This document shows, piece by piece, positions 55,555 to 64,000 of a stretch of 64,000 nt of DNA (its first letter is position 1; each line of letters opens with the position of its first letter). The DNA lies in assembly GCA_007859835.1 (NCBI GenBank), contig SJPJ01000001.1:3842073-3906072 (forward strand). The letters are read 5' to 3'. The notes under the pieces were generated by a model that saw only the letters and a program-made list of their open reading frames with translations, was not told the origin of the DNA and did no database searches. Source of the stretch: Novipirellula herctigrandis (GTDB taxonomy: Bacteria; Planctomycetota; Planctomycetia; Pirellulales; Pirellulaceae). The position numbers were made by a program, and so were the translations under genes.

Positions 55555-57495
55555 ATGTCGCCACGTTCTCGTTCAGCTAGTTTCGGTGGCGGAATTAGGG
55601 TACTGCAAGATTGTATCTCACCAGAAGACTACTTTGCCGTGCTCGCCCATTGGCTCAGCCTCGAAGGGGAAGCCGAACGTGCTCGCTTAGCGCTGCGCCG
55701 CCAAATTCGTTCGCAACGTGATGTCGAAAAATCTGGCGAAACGATCGTCTCGCTGCGAATGGCTGACCATCAAACGGGTCTAGCGGGCCGTTTGCTACTT
55801 GATTTTGTCAAACCAAGTCACGAACCGCTGCCCATGAATCGGCTAAAGGTTGGTTCGCCCGTGGTCGTGTCCGATTGGGGTGACCCGTCCGATGAAGGCG
55901 TGCCCGGCGTGGTCAGTCGACGGAAACACAACACTATCCAAGTCGCTACCGAGCAGTGGCCGAGTGGTTCGTTGTTCCGTATCGATCTTTCACCCGACGA
56001 AACAACTCGTCGTCGCCAATTGGCTGCGATGAAAAAAGCCGAATCGTCCAAAAAACGAACCGGTCGTCTTCGCGACGCACTTCTTGGTTTCCGACCGCTA
56101 CGTTTTCGCGAACCTACGAAAGTCGATTTTTTTACTGCCCTCAACCCGCCGCAACAGGACGCGGTTCGGTTTGCCTTGTCGGCCCAAGACGCCGCCGTCT
56201 TGCACGGCCCACCCGGAACAGGCAAGACGACGACCATTGCCGAGGTGATCTACCAAGCCGTCGCCGCTGGGGATCGCGTGCTAGCTTGCGCCCCGAGCAA
56301 CACCGCCGTCGACAACCTTCTCGAGCGACTCGTCGCGATCATGCCCAACGTTGTGCGAGTTGGCCATCCGGCGAGAGTCTTCGAATCATTACGAGGCCAC
56401 ACGCTTGATGAATTGGTGGATGCGGATCCGTCAACCGGAGTGATCCGCGACATGCGGCGAGAACTCGAACAACTAATGCGCGAAGCGTCCAAGAAACCTC
56501 GTGGCCGTGATGACTATCGACGAAAACGAGAGGTCTATTCCGAAGCGGGGAAATTGAGAGGCCAAATTCGTTCGCTCGAACGGTCCATCATTCAAAGCGT
56601 GCTTGATTCCGCGGACGTGGTTTGCACAACCACCACGATCGACGACGATTTGCTTGGGGACCGTAACTTTGATTTGGTCGTTGTCGACGAAGCCTGCCAA
56701 TGCACTCAGCCAAGCGTTTGGCAAGCAGTCTTGCGAGCCGATCGAATCATCTTTGCCGGCGACCATTGCCAATTGCCACCAACGGTGCTCAGCGACGAAG
56801 CAGCCAAAGCCGGCATGCGCGACTCGCTCATGCAGCATTTGATCCAACGTGAAGGCGAATCGATCTTTCGGCGACTCACCGTTCAATACCGGATGAACGA
56901 AGCGATCATGGACTTTTCATCCGACACGTTTTATGACGGCAGCTTGGTGGCGGACGCGTCGGTCAAGTCGCATCGTCTTTGTGACTTGCCAAATGTGGTG
57001 AGATGTGACAGCACGAGCGAGCCGATCGAGTATATCGATACGGCCGGAGCCGAATTCGATGAGCAGCTAGAGCCCGATGGTGCGAGCAAGTTGAATCCAA
57101 AGGAAGCGAATTTCATCGTCAAAATCGTCCGCGAACTGATGGACGTGGGAGTCGAGCCTGATCAAATCGCTATCATCGCACCCTACGCCGCGCAGGTCCG
57201 ATTACTACGATCACGTCTCGAATTCCCCGATCTTGAAATTGATACAGTCGACGGTTTTCAAGGACGAGAAAAAGAAGTGGTGCTACTGACGATGGTCCGC
57301 AGTAACGAAATCGGCGAGATTGGTTTCTTGGCCGACACGCGGCGAACCAACGTAGCAATGACCCGAGCACGCCGGAAATTGGTGATGATTGGCGACAGTG
57401 CAACATTGGCAACGAACGACTTTTACGCGTCCATGCTGAAGTACTTCGAAGACCACCAAGCCTACAAATCGGTATGGCAATTTGGTGACGTCTAA
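55555..57495 (+). CDS. Superfamily 1 helicase, IGHMBP2/UPF1-like
   Basis: A 646-residue ATP-dependent DNA/RNA helicase. After an N-terminal beta-rich domain (about residues 60-150), the helicase core shows motif I HGPPGTGKTTT, Ia ACAPSNTAVDNLLERL, motif II VVDEACQ, motif III FAGDHCQLPPT, IV LTVQYRMNEAIMDF, V IDTVDGFQGREKEVVLLTMVRSN, and VI NVAMTRARRKLVMIGD. This is the complete Upf1-like set. Bacterial members are often linked to nucleic-acid repair or RNA processing without a firm assignment. Another helicase, HrpA, is downstream on the same strand after 210 bp. Confidence 0.93.
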   Translation: MSPRSRSASFGGGIRVLQDCISPEDYFAVLAHWLSLEGEAERARLALRRQIRSQRDVEKSGETIVSLRMADHQTGLAGRLLLDFVKPSHEPLPMNRLKVGSPVVVSDWGDPSDEGVPGVVSRRKHNTIQVATEQWPSGSLFRIDLSPDETTRRRQLAAMKKAESSKKRTGRLRDALLGFRPLRFREPTKVDFFTALNPPQQDAVRFALSAQDAAVLHGPPGTGKTTTIAEVIYQAVAAGDRVLACAPSNTAVDNLLERLVAIMPNVVRVGHPARVFESLRGHTLDELVDADPSTGVIRDMRRELEQLMREASKKPRGRDDYRRKREVYSEAGKLRGQIRSLERSIIQSVLDSADVVCTTTTIDDDLLGDRNFDLVVVDEACQCTQPSVWQAVLRADRIIFAGDHCQLPPTVLSDEAAKAGMRDSLMQHLIQREGESIFRRLTVQYRMNEAIMDFSSDTFYDGSLVADASVKSHRLCDLPNVVRCDSTSEPIEYIDTAGAEFDEQLEPDGASKLNPKEANFIVKIVRELMDVGVEPDQIAIIAPYAAQVRLLRSRLEFPDLEIDTVDGFQGREKEVVLLTMVRSNEIGEIGFLADTRRTNVAMTRARRKLVMIGDSATLATNDFYASMLKYFEDHQAYKSVWQFGDV

Positions 57496-57705
57496 GCAAA
57501 AGTGAGTGCCCAACCTTTCGTCGTGCAAGGCGCCAGACTCACCACCTACAAAAATCTTTCACTTCGTTAGAATGACCTTTTTCAAGTCCGCGTCGTTCGA
57601 GGCCTTCCCATTTCGAGTTCGAATCACCCCAAACCGAGCAGCCCCGCGTTATCGCCCGCTCCCGCTCCCACGTCCCAATCGACTTCGCCAAACGAGCCAC
57701 CAACG

Positions 57706-60700
57706 GTGCCGTCAAAGACGCCGTCCGGCGAGCTACTGACCGAAAAAAAGTCGATCGATGATGCGATGCGTGTCGATCGGTTTCGGCTGCGCCGTTTGAA
57801 AAAGCACCGTCCAAACGCGGAATTCGAAAAACAGTTGGCGGAGTCGATCCAGCGGCACCAATCGCGTAAAGCGATGAGCGTGAGGATTGAATATCCCCTC
57901 GAACTGCCTATCAGTGCTCATCGCGACTCGATCCTGGATCTGGTTCGCAACCACCAAGTCATTATCGTTTGTGGTGAAACCGGCAGCGGCAAGAGTACAC
58001 AATTGCCGAAGATGCTTCTCGATGCCGGACTAGGTCGCTCTGGGATGATCGGGCACACTCAACCACGACGCCTTGCCGCGCGCAGTATCGCGACTCGATT
58101 AGGCGAAGAACTCGGCTGTGCCGTTGGCGGAGCAGTTGGTTTTCAAATTCGTTTTGGCGATCAAACCGGCCCCGATACACTCGTCAAACTGATGACCGAC
58201 GGCATTTTACTCGCTGAAACGCAATCGGATCGTTTTCTCGATGCCTATGACGCCATCATCATTGATGAGGCCCATGAGCGATCATTGAATATCGATTTCC
58301 TGTTGGGCTACTTGCGACGATTGCAAACTAAACGTCCTGACCTAAAAATCATCATCACCTCGGCGACGATCGACGCCGAACGATTTGCCGAGCACTTTGG
58401 CAGCGAAACGTCCCCCGCACCGATCGTGAACGTTGAAGGTCGTGGGTATCCGGTCGAGATGCGGTATTTGCCGTGGGAAGAGATTACCGAAGACGAAACC
58501 CGGAGCTATGATCTCGCCGAGCACGTGATCGCAGGAATCGAATCGCTCGCACGAAGCCATGCAGGTGACACGCTGGTCTTCTTACCGACCGAACGCGACA
58601 TTCGCGAGGTGGCTCACCGAGTCGCCGGCCATTACAAACGTTTGGGAATGAGCGGGCGAGTCGACTTACTGCCACTGTATGCCCGTTTGCCGACCAAAGA
58701 ACAACAACGCATTTTCCATCCCGATGCGGGCAAACGACGAATTATCTTCGCCACCAATGTGGCCGAAAGTTCATTGACCGTTCCCGGAATTCACTCGGTC
58801 ATCGATTCGGGGACCGCGCGGATTAGTCGGTACAGTCCGCGGAGCAAGGTGCAACGGTTGCCAATCGAGTCGATTAGTCGCGCCAGTGCCGATCAACGCG
58901 CTGGCCGATGTGGTCGAATCGGTCCCGGTATTTGTGTCCGACTCTATGCTGCGGATGATTACGATTCCCGGGACGCGTTTACGACTCCCGAAATTCGTCG
59001 CACCAATTTGGCATCGGTGATTTTGAAAACCAAGACGCTGAATTTGGGCCGGATCGAACAATTTCCTCTACTCGATCCGCCACGCCCAGAAGCGATTCGC
59101 GAAGGTTTGCGAACCTTGACCGAATTGAGTGCTATCGACGATCGACATGAGCTAACGGAGCTTGGGAAAACGCTCGGCCGATTACCGGTCGATCCGCGAG
59201 TGGGACGCATGATCTTGGCTGCGGACCAATTCGGCGTGTTGGCCGAAGTGCTTCCGATCGCCGCAGCACTAGAAATCCAAGACCCGCGTGATCGGCCACA
59301 AGAAAAACAACAAGCCGCCGATGAAGCTCACGCCGCTTTCAAGGATCTGCAAAGTGATTTCCTATCCTACTTGAAACTGTGGCGATATTACGACCAAGCT
59401 CGCTCGGATCATTCGCGCAGCAAACTAACCCGCGTTTTGCGCCAACAGTTCCTATCGCCCAACCGGATGCGAGAGTGGTCCGACGTTTACCGCCAACTCA
59501 AAGAGATGGCCGCGACATCGCTCCGCAGCCGAAAAGGAAAACGCACAAAAATCGGTGCGATTCGCTATGCCGATGACCCGTCGTTAGTCGTCGAAGAAAA
59601 CATTGGCGACCTAGTCCATCAAGCGTTGCTATCGGGACTTCTTTCCAGCGTGGCGATGCTGAAGGACAAGAACGAGTACACCGGCGCGGGCGGATTAAGT
59701 CTCTATCTATGGCCGGGCAGTGGCGTCATCGCCAGTAAACCCAAGTGGATCGTGGCGGCGGAATTTGTCGAAACCGCCAAACAGTATGCTCGCACCGTCG
59801 CCAGGATTCAGCCGGAATGGATCGAGAAAATCGGTAGCCATCTGGTTAAAAAATCTCACAGTGACCCTCATTGGAGTGCAAAAACCAGTGGCGCGTTTTG
59901 TTACCAGCGGGTATCACTGTTCGGATTGCCCGTCGTGGTCGGTCGCCGTGTTCCGCTCACACCGATTGATCCAACAACCGCTCGCGATTTACTGATTGAG
60001 CACGGCTTGGTCGAGCAACAACTGCGAACGACCGCTCGATTGGTTCGACACAATCGCAACCTACAACAATCGATCGAGTCACTAGCGGCTAAAACACGCC
60101 GACGTGACTTAGTGGTCGATCCGTATTCGATCGAGCGATTCTACCAATCAAATTTGCCTCAACATGTTTGTGATCGGGCAAGTCTGGAAAAATACGATCG
60201 TGAAACCAAAGTCCCTGCGTGGTCAAAGAAGCTCCGCGATGCTGCGGACGTTTCGACATGGCTTCAATCTCCACCACCGATCGAACCGCAACAACAAAGC
60301 GACGTTCCGACCTGCTACATGCGTCCTGAGGATTTGATTGAAGCAACCAGTGAAGCGATCACCAAGGAAGATTTCCCCGATGAATTGGAAGTGGGTCGTT
60401 CTCGATTGCCGCTTGATTATCGCTTTGAACCAGGATCCGAGCACGATGGAATCGAGTTGAAGATCCACCAAGCGGCGTTGCCTCAAATCAGTGACGAGCG
60501 GCTTGGATGGCTCGTTCCGGGACTCCTTGAAACGAAACTCATCGCGATGATCAAATCGCTGCCAAAACGAATTCGGCGAAACCTCGTACCGGCCGCAGAC
60601 GTGGCTGGGGCGGTTAGCCGCGAACTAGGTCATCTCTATGGCCAAGTACCGTTCATGCAAGCCGTGTGCGAGGCCCTGTCCCGTCACGCTGAAATGCCGA

Positions 60701-61752
60701 TCACACGAAGCGATTTCCAATCCGAAAAACTCGGCGACCATCTGCAATTCTTGATCACCGTGGTCGATGATAGTGGCAAACCCGTCGCGAGCGGACGCGA
60801 AGTCCAACCGCTAAAAGAAAAACTTGGGCAAGCCGCCATACCGATGGATCAAGTGGAGCCCGAACCGATCGACGAGTCATGGTCGCGAGAATCGATGGTG
60901 ACGTTTGATATCGATCAATTGCCTAAGGAAGTCATTCGCAATCGTGGCGGAGTGAAAGTGGCTCAGTACCCTGCAATTGTCGATCTCGGCAATGTTGCGG
61001 CGACGCGTTTAATGGCCGATCAAGTTTCCGCCGCAGCCGCCAACGAACAAGGAATGATGCGGCTATTCGCCATTGCGGAGAAAAAGGAACTGCGAAGCCA
61101 AGTTCGGTGGTTGCCGTCGTTGGAGCAGGCAAAAATCAAGCTCAGCCCAATCGTTTCCGCCAGTACGATCGAAACTCAGTTGGTGGACCTGCTGGCTCGG
61201 ATCGCGTTCATCGAGAATCAACCGAGTGTTCGAACGAAAGCCGAGTTCGAGAAGCGACGAAGCGAACGAGCACGCCGGATCGCCGAAGCGGCCGTGGGCG
61301 TCGCCCAAGTTCTACCCGCGATGGCCGACGCTTACTTTTCGGCGCGTCGTGAAATCGAGTCGATGAAAGGCAACCGTTTCGGAGGAATCCTCAGCGATGT
61401 GGCCGAACAGATCAAATGGCTCACCATCGATGGATTTCTGTCGCGAACGCCATGGACGTGGCTGCGGCATTATCCACGTTACTTCTCGGCAATCGCCTAC
61501 CGACTCGATAAAGTACGAAGCGGTGCCGCGGCCCGTGATCGCGAAGGAAGCGAAACGATACAGTCGCTTTCCAAACAATGGCTCGCTTCGCTCCCTGAAA
61601 ACGAGCAACAGGCAGATATGCAAATGACGTCCGAAGTACGTTGGATGCTCGAAGAACTACGTGTCAGCATATTCGCACAACCGCTCGGCACGTCCATTAA
61701 AGTATCCCCCCAGCGATGTGAAAAGAGGATCACAGCGGACGCGAAACGCTAG
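57706..61752 (+). CDS. hrpA: ATP-dependent RNA helicase HrpA
   Basis: A 1348-residue DEAH-box helicase, near the usual 1300. Motif I GETGSGKST, Ia TQPRRLAARS, motif II DEAH, motif III SATIDAERF, motif VI QRAGRCGR; then the HA2 and OB-like domains and the long HrpA C-terminal domain. It remodels RNA and affects mRNA processing and stalled ribosomes. The frame first opens with a possible start at GTG 57706; ATG 57766 (MRVDRFRLRRLKKH) would give a more family-like N-terminus. No clear ribosome binding site decides between them. Confidence 0.93.
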   Translation: MPSKTPSGELLTEKKSIDDAMRVDRFRLRRLKKHRPNAEFEKQLAESIQRHQSRKAMSVRIEYPLELPISAHRDSILDLVRNHQVIIVCGETGSGKSTQLPKMLLDAGLGRSGMIGHTQPRRLAARSIATRLGEELGCAVGGAVGFQIRFGDQTGPDTLVKLMTDGILLAETQSDRFLDAYDAIIIDEAHERSLNIDFLLGYLRRLQTKRPDLKIIITSATIDAERFAEHFGSETSPAPIVNVEGRGYPVEMRYLPWEEITEDETRSYDLAEHVIAGIESLARSHAGDTLVFLPTERDIREVAHRVAGHYKRLGMSGRVDLLPLYARLPTKEQQRIFHPDAGKRRIIFATNVAESSLTVPGIHSVIDSGTARISRYSPRSKVQRLPIESISRASADQRAGRCGRIGPGICVRLYAADDYDSRDAFTTPEIRRTNLASVILKTKTLNLGRIEQFPLLDPPRPEAIREGLRTLTELSAIDDRHELTELGKTLGRLPVDPRVGRMILAADQFGVLAEVLPIAAALEIQDPRDRPQEKQQAADEAHAAFKDLQSDFLSYLKLWRYYDQARSDHSRSKLTRVLRQQFLSPNRMREWSDVYRQLKEMAATSLRSRKGKRTKIGAIRYADDPSLVVEENIGDLVHQALLSGLLSSVAMLKDKNEYTGAGGLSLYLWPGSGVIASKPKWIVAAEFVETAKQYARTVARIQPEWIEKIGSHLVKKSHSDPHWSAKTSGAFCYQRVSLFGLPVVVGRRVPLTPIDPTTARDLLIEHGLVEQQLRTTARLVRHNRNLQQSIESLAAKTRRRDLVVDPYSIERFYQSNLPQHVCDRASLEKYDRETKVPAWSKKLRDAADVSTWLQSPPPIEPQQQSDVPTCYMRPEDLIEATSEAITKEDFPDELEVGRSRLPLDYRFEPGSEHDGIELKIHQAALPQISDERLGWLVPGLLETKLIAMIKSLPKRIRRNLVPAADVAGAVSRELGHLYGQVPFMQAVCEALSRHAEMPITRSDFQSEKLGDHLQFLITVVDDSGKPVASGREVQPLKEKLGQAAIPMDQVEPEPIDESWSRESMVTFDIDQLPKEVIRNRGGVKVAQYPAIVDLGNVAATRLMADQVSAAAANEQGMMRLFAIAEKKELRSQVRWLPSLEQAKIKLSPIVSASTIETQLVDLLARIAFIENQPSVRTKAEFEKRRSERARRIAEAAVGVAQVLPAMADAYFSARREIESMKGNRFGGILSDVAEQIKWLTIDGFLSRTPWTWLRHYPRYFSAIAYRLDKVRSGAAARDREGSETIQSLSKQWLASLPENEQQADMQMTSEVRWMLEELRVSIFAQPLGTSIKVSPQRCEKRITADAKR

Positions 61753-61923
61753 GCCTACCTCAATCTCGCTGCGTTGGATGCTAGCACTGTGGGTAGTGCA
61801 TTAGGGGAACAACATCACTATATGCAAAAGTTTCTTGACATTGGTTCTTGTCACGTCACAACGATGATGCGAAACCATGTTCAATCCCGCACCTCCAACG
61901 TGCGTATTGAGGAACGAGTGCCG

Positions 61924-63279
61924 ATGTCATTTTCCGAAACCACCACGTCGCCCATCCATCGCTATATCGACGGCCAACCTTATCGCCATCCCTCGCCGAG
62001 GTTTATTGACCGTGATCGAGTTATCGACCATTTAGCTACGTCGATCGCGGTGGTGGACCTCGATTTACTTGACCCCTCGCCATCAAGTTTCGTACGATCG
62101 ATCCATCGAGAGCTTAAGATTCGCGGATATACTCGTAGCACGATTCGCAATTATCTCAGTGCAATCAAATCCTTATTGCGATGGTTCGGCGGCAGACCAG
62201 GCGATATGGACCGCGAGTATGTTCGTGATTATTTGGAATACCTTGTCGATGGCGAACACAGCATGTCGGATGTCGCTGTTCAGTTGACAGCGATCCGAAC
62301 TATTTTCGACAAATTCTGTTTTCGAGACATCACCCTTGGACTTGCGACACCGCGAAAACCGAAGCAGCGAGTCGTGGTGCTGAGCCGGGACGAGATCCGC
62401 AGATTGCTCGAAGCTGCGCCTTCGATGCGAGATACCCTGCTAATCGGACTGATGTACGCTACAGGCATGCGTGTGAGTGAAGTGGTGAAGGTCCGTTGGC
62501 AGGACATCGATTTTGATCGTAACCAAATTTTCATCCGTCAAGGAAAAGGCCGAGCGGATCGTCATGTGCGATTGCCGCAGTGCTATCGAAAACTGCTTGG
62601 TGAACTGGGAAACGATCGTCAGGGTGACGAATTTCTATTCCCCAGTGAATCGCTGAGCGACCGGCGTAGCGGCCGACACCTCAGCCCGCGAACGGTCCAG
62701 CGCGTAATGAAGAATGCTTGTGAAGTCGCAGGGATTAAAAAGAAGGCGACGCCTCATTCCTTGCGACATGCGTTCGCAACCCACTCTTTCGAAGACGGTT
62801 GCGATATACGCCGCATCCAAACCGTACTGGGCCATGTTCGCTTGGAAACGACCACGATCTATGTCAAAGTTGCAAAAGGTCGCACGGAAATGCCCAGTCC
62901 GCTGGACCGGCTGCCGACATCGGCCAACCAAGACATGGTCGATCGAGACGCCCAACAAAAAATCATTGGCGACCCGAAAACCGTACATCCAGTAGGTTCG
63001 TTACGCATTCACACGCGGCCGGCCCCAGATGAAAGGTCAGCTGACATTCAGGTCACGCTTGAGATCAATAACCCCAGTGGTCGCCAGTTTCTAACCGGCA
63101 TCCGCTGCCGAGTCGCACGTCCAGGATTCTTAACCATCGAGTTGCCGCCACTCGAATCATGGCAACCCATCCTGAAAAAGCTGCCCGCACAGCAAGCAGC
63201 CCGGATTCGTGACCCGGTATTTTACGAGACGTTGCAATACCACCTCACTCAAAAGGTGCTCAGCGATTCACCCGATTAG
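61924..63279 (+). CDS. Tyrosine recombinase, integron-integrase-like, with C-terminal extension
   Basis: About 451 residues from this start (MSFSETTTSPIHRYIDG; a GAGG 11 nt upstream). An N-terminal SAM-like core-binding domain (IRGYTRSTIRNYLSAIKSLL) is followed by a catalytic domain with all active residues: Arg in ATGMRVSE, Lys in RQGKGRADRH, HSLRH, GH, and Tyr in TTTIYVKV. The end SPLDRL recalls integron integrases. Their extra segment near the second patch is not visible. About 120 residues follow the catalytic domain (IQVTLEINNPSGRQFL, then GFLTIELPPLESWQP), which is unusual. The frame is open upstream to TTG 61774. An attC-like site lies downstream. Confidence 0.85.
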   Translation: MSFSETTTSPIHRYIDGQPYRHPSPRFIDRDRVIDHLATSIAVVDLDLLDPSPSSFVRSIHRELKIRGYTRSTIRNYLSAIKSLLRWFGGRPGDMDREYVRDYLEYLVDGEHSMSDVAVQLTAIRTIFDKFCFRDITLGLATPRKPKQRVVVLSRDEIRRLLEAAPSMRDTLLIGLMYATGMRVSEVVKVRWQDIDFDRNQIFIRQGKGRADRHVRLPQCYRKLLGELGNDRQGDEFLFPSESLSDRRSGRHLSPRTVQRVMKNACEVAGIKKKATPHSLRHAFATHSFEDGCDIRRIQTVLGHVRLETTTIYVKVAKGRTEMPSPLDRLPTSANQDMVDRDAQQKIIGDPKTVHPVGSLRIHTRPAPDERSADIQVTLEINNPSGRQFLTGIRCRVARPGFLTIELPPLESWQPILKKLPAQQAARIRDPVFYETLQYHLTQKVLSDSPD

Positions 63280-63512
63280 TTCGCTACAACCCGAAGTGAG
63301 TTTCTTACCAGTGCAAGAACTTGGCCGGTTTGGCCCAGGAATGCGTCATTGCGCCGCAACGGTTCTAGAACGGCAAATCAGATTATCCAGTAAGATTAAT
63401 AGGTAGAATTATCGCAAAAACAGTTGAGCGAAGCATCGAGATCCAATACCATCAAGCGATTAACAAACTTCGACAGCCCCCCAATCTAACAGGGGTTGTC
63501 GTCCAAAAACAT
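63280..63512. other. Non-coding stretch between integrase and first core site
   Basis: No gene seen. It contains ATCTAAC (63484-63490), an RYYYAAC-type box, close to the first GTT core, so this may be the attI-like attachment site. Confidence 0.35.
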
Positions 63513-63519
63513 GTTATGC
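63513..63519 (+). other. attI-like or cassette-boundary core GTTATGC
   Basis: GTTATGC is a core of the kind where integron cassettes join (the same heptamer occurs in Vibrio repeats). It and its flanks, 63510-63522, are the exact reverse complement of 63795-63807 at the start of the attC-like element, as expected for both ends of one inserted cassette. Confidence 0.5.
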
Positions 63520-63931
63520 GGCTTGAGAACTCTTTGTTGGACGGGTGCCACGTCGGGTGAACGCGTGCTGGAATTTGGTGAGCGGGGCGGTTGCTGGGAT
63601 GCTGTGTCGAGGCTTACTCACGTTTGATGCTATTTGGTTTTGGATCGGTTTTGCTGCGATCGTCAAGTCGATGTTGCGCGTCTCGTCGGTTCCGGTTTCG
63701 AGCGTGTCGACTTGGCGGTAGTCCACCGGCGTCGCGGTTACGGCCGCTGCAGTATTGGCTTGGCGTTGGAGCGTCGAGTTGGCATTTTGACGTTGCCGCA
63801 TAACATGGTTTTGCCGCAAGGGCCCTTCGGGCACGCCTACGTTGGTAATTCACGGGCGGCGGCGTATCATTAGCTGCTCGTAATTCAACGTCGCTCGCTT
63901 CGGTCATCACCGGCGTCGGCAAAACCTTCCG
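63514..63931 (+). mobile_element. Putative 418-bp integron cassette, apparently non-coding
   Basis: Defined by core GTTATGC on the left and GTTAGGC on the right, with the attC-like element as its 3' part. Frames of 70-100 codons occur on both strands but none has a ribosome binding site or family features, and the minus-strand ones run through the attC fold. Non-coding cassettes are known in chromosomal integrons. Confidence 0.45.
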
Positions 63932-63937
63932 TTAGGC
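63798..63937 (+). repeat. attC-like 140-bp imperfect inverted repeat
   Basis: Ordered boxes: GCATAAC (63798-63804), GGTTTTGCCG (63807-63816), ACGTTG (63839-63844), AATT, central loop, AATT, CAACGT (63886-63891), CGGCAAAACC (63917-63926) and GTTAGGC (63931-63937). The paired arms are perfect and nested. Extra unpaired bases (G845, T846 and C851 of the 63 kb numbering) occur on one arm only, as the extrahelical bases of folded attC sites do. The boxes match the R''-L''-L'-R' plan of attC. Confidence 0.6.
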
Positions 63938-64000
63938 GACCTAGTCCAACTCCAGTGAAGACGTTCTCAACTTCCCGCTGCCACGAACGCAATCACCCGG
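63932..64000 (+). mobile_element. Start of a possible second cassette (cut by window end)
   Basis: Sequence right of the GTTAGGC core. If the array reading is right, its own attC lies beyond the window and begins with GCCTAAC. Confidence 0.3.

Noticed and set aside
61784..61799. GCACT-N6-AGTGC repeat near the integrase as a CIRCE-like or LexA-like operator
   Set aside because: The arms are only 5 bp and the spacing fits neither operator; too short to support.
63359..63372. GTTCTAGAAC palindrome downstream of the integrase
   Set aside because: It is a 10-bp palindrome without a promoter next to it and resembles chance; no LexA link can be shown.
63514..63922. Small open frames on both strands in the cassette region
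   Set aside because: They overlap one another and run through the attC-like fold; composition is Arg/Ser/Cys-rich as in random frames, so no gene is called.

Overview
The window looks like a chromosome segment of a planctomycete, most likely a Rhodopirellula-like member of the Pirellulaceae. The evidence is a DUF1559 pseudopilin-like protein, a BBP7 beta-barrel porin, a giant DUF11 surface protein with an LEPR-XLL-like leader and a dockerin-like tail, three 1000-residue ASPIC/UnbV (CRTAC1-type) lipoproteins, and loosely packed genes on both strands. No rRNA, tRNA, CRISPR array or insertion sequence was seen.

Layout. 1-2.5 kb: a truncated XylR/AraC-type sugar regulator and a secreted PF10091 (GH144-like) glycoside hydrolase. 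2.8-5 kb: cold-shock protein, a small basic protein that appears to start at ATC, and an RhlE-type DEAD-box helicase. 5.8-8.5 kb: a secreted thioredoxin-fold protein and acetyl-CoA synthetase. 8.7-13.4 kb: the chaperones ClpB and DnaK, with a terminator hairpin just before the clpB ribosome binding site. 13.8-18 kb: PheA (P-protein), then a three-gene envelope operon of a TlpA-like thioredoxin with an acidic insert, a His/Asp-rich lipoprotein and an OB-fold-like lipoprotein. 18-23.3 kb: an HU-type protein, a small lipoprotein, a Wzz-type polysaccharide co-polymerase and two coupled membrane GTPases. 23.5-34.6 kb: DUF1559 protein plus three CRTAC1-type paralogues. 35-44 kb: BBP7 porin, the 2519-residue DUF11 protein and an Hpt protein.

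44.5-50.6 kb holds part of a Tad/Flp pilus locus: a cyclic-di-GMP-I riboswitch, Flp pilin, prepilin peptidase, CpaB, CpaC secretin and CpaE/TadZ. The motor and platform genes (tadA, tadB, tadC) are absent here. 50.6-55.5 kb: a LolD-type ATPase, a redoxin, FabI, a GAF/AAA+ activator with a degenerate GAFTGA loop, and a DUF1294 protein. 55.5-61.8 kb: an IGHMBP2/UPF1-like helicase and HrpA.

61.9-64 kb is the most unusual part. A tyrosine recombinase resembling integron integrases, but with a C-terminal extension of about 120 residues, is followed downstream by a core-like GTTATGC and a 140-bp imperfect inverted repeat bounded by GCATAAC and GTTAGGC. This has the architecture of an integron attC site. 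It suggests the start of an integron array in inverse orientation (integrase and cassettes pointing the same way), cut by the window end. Several short-period minisatellites (15-bp period in four places, 9-bp in one) lie within or beside genes.
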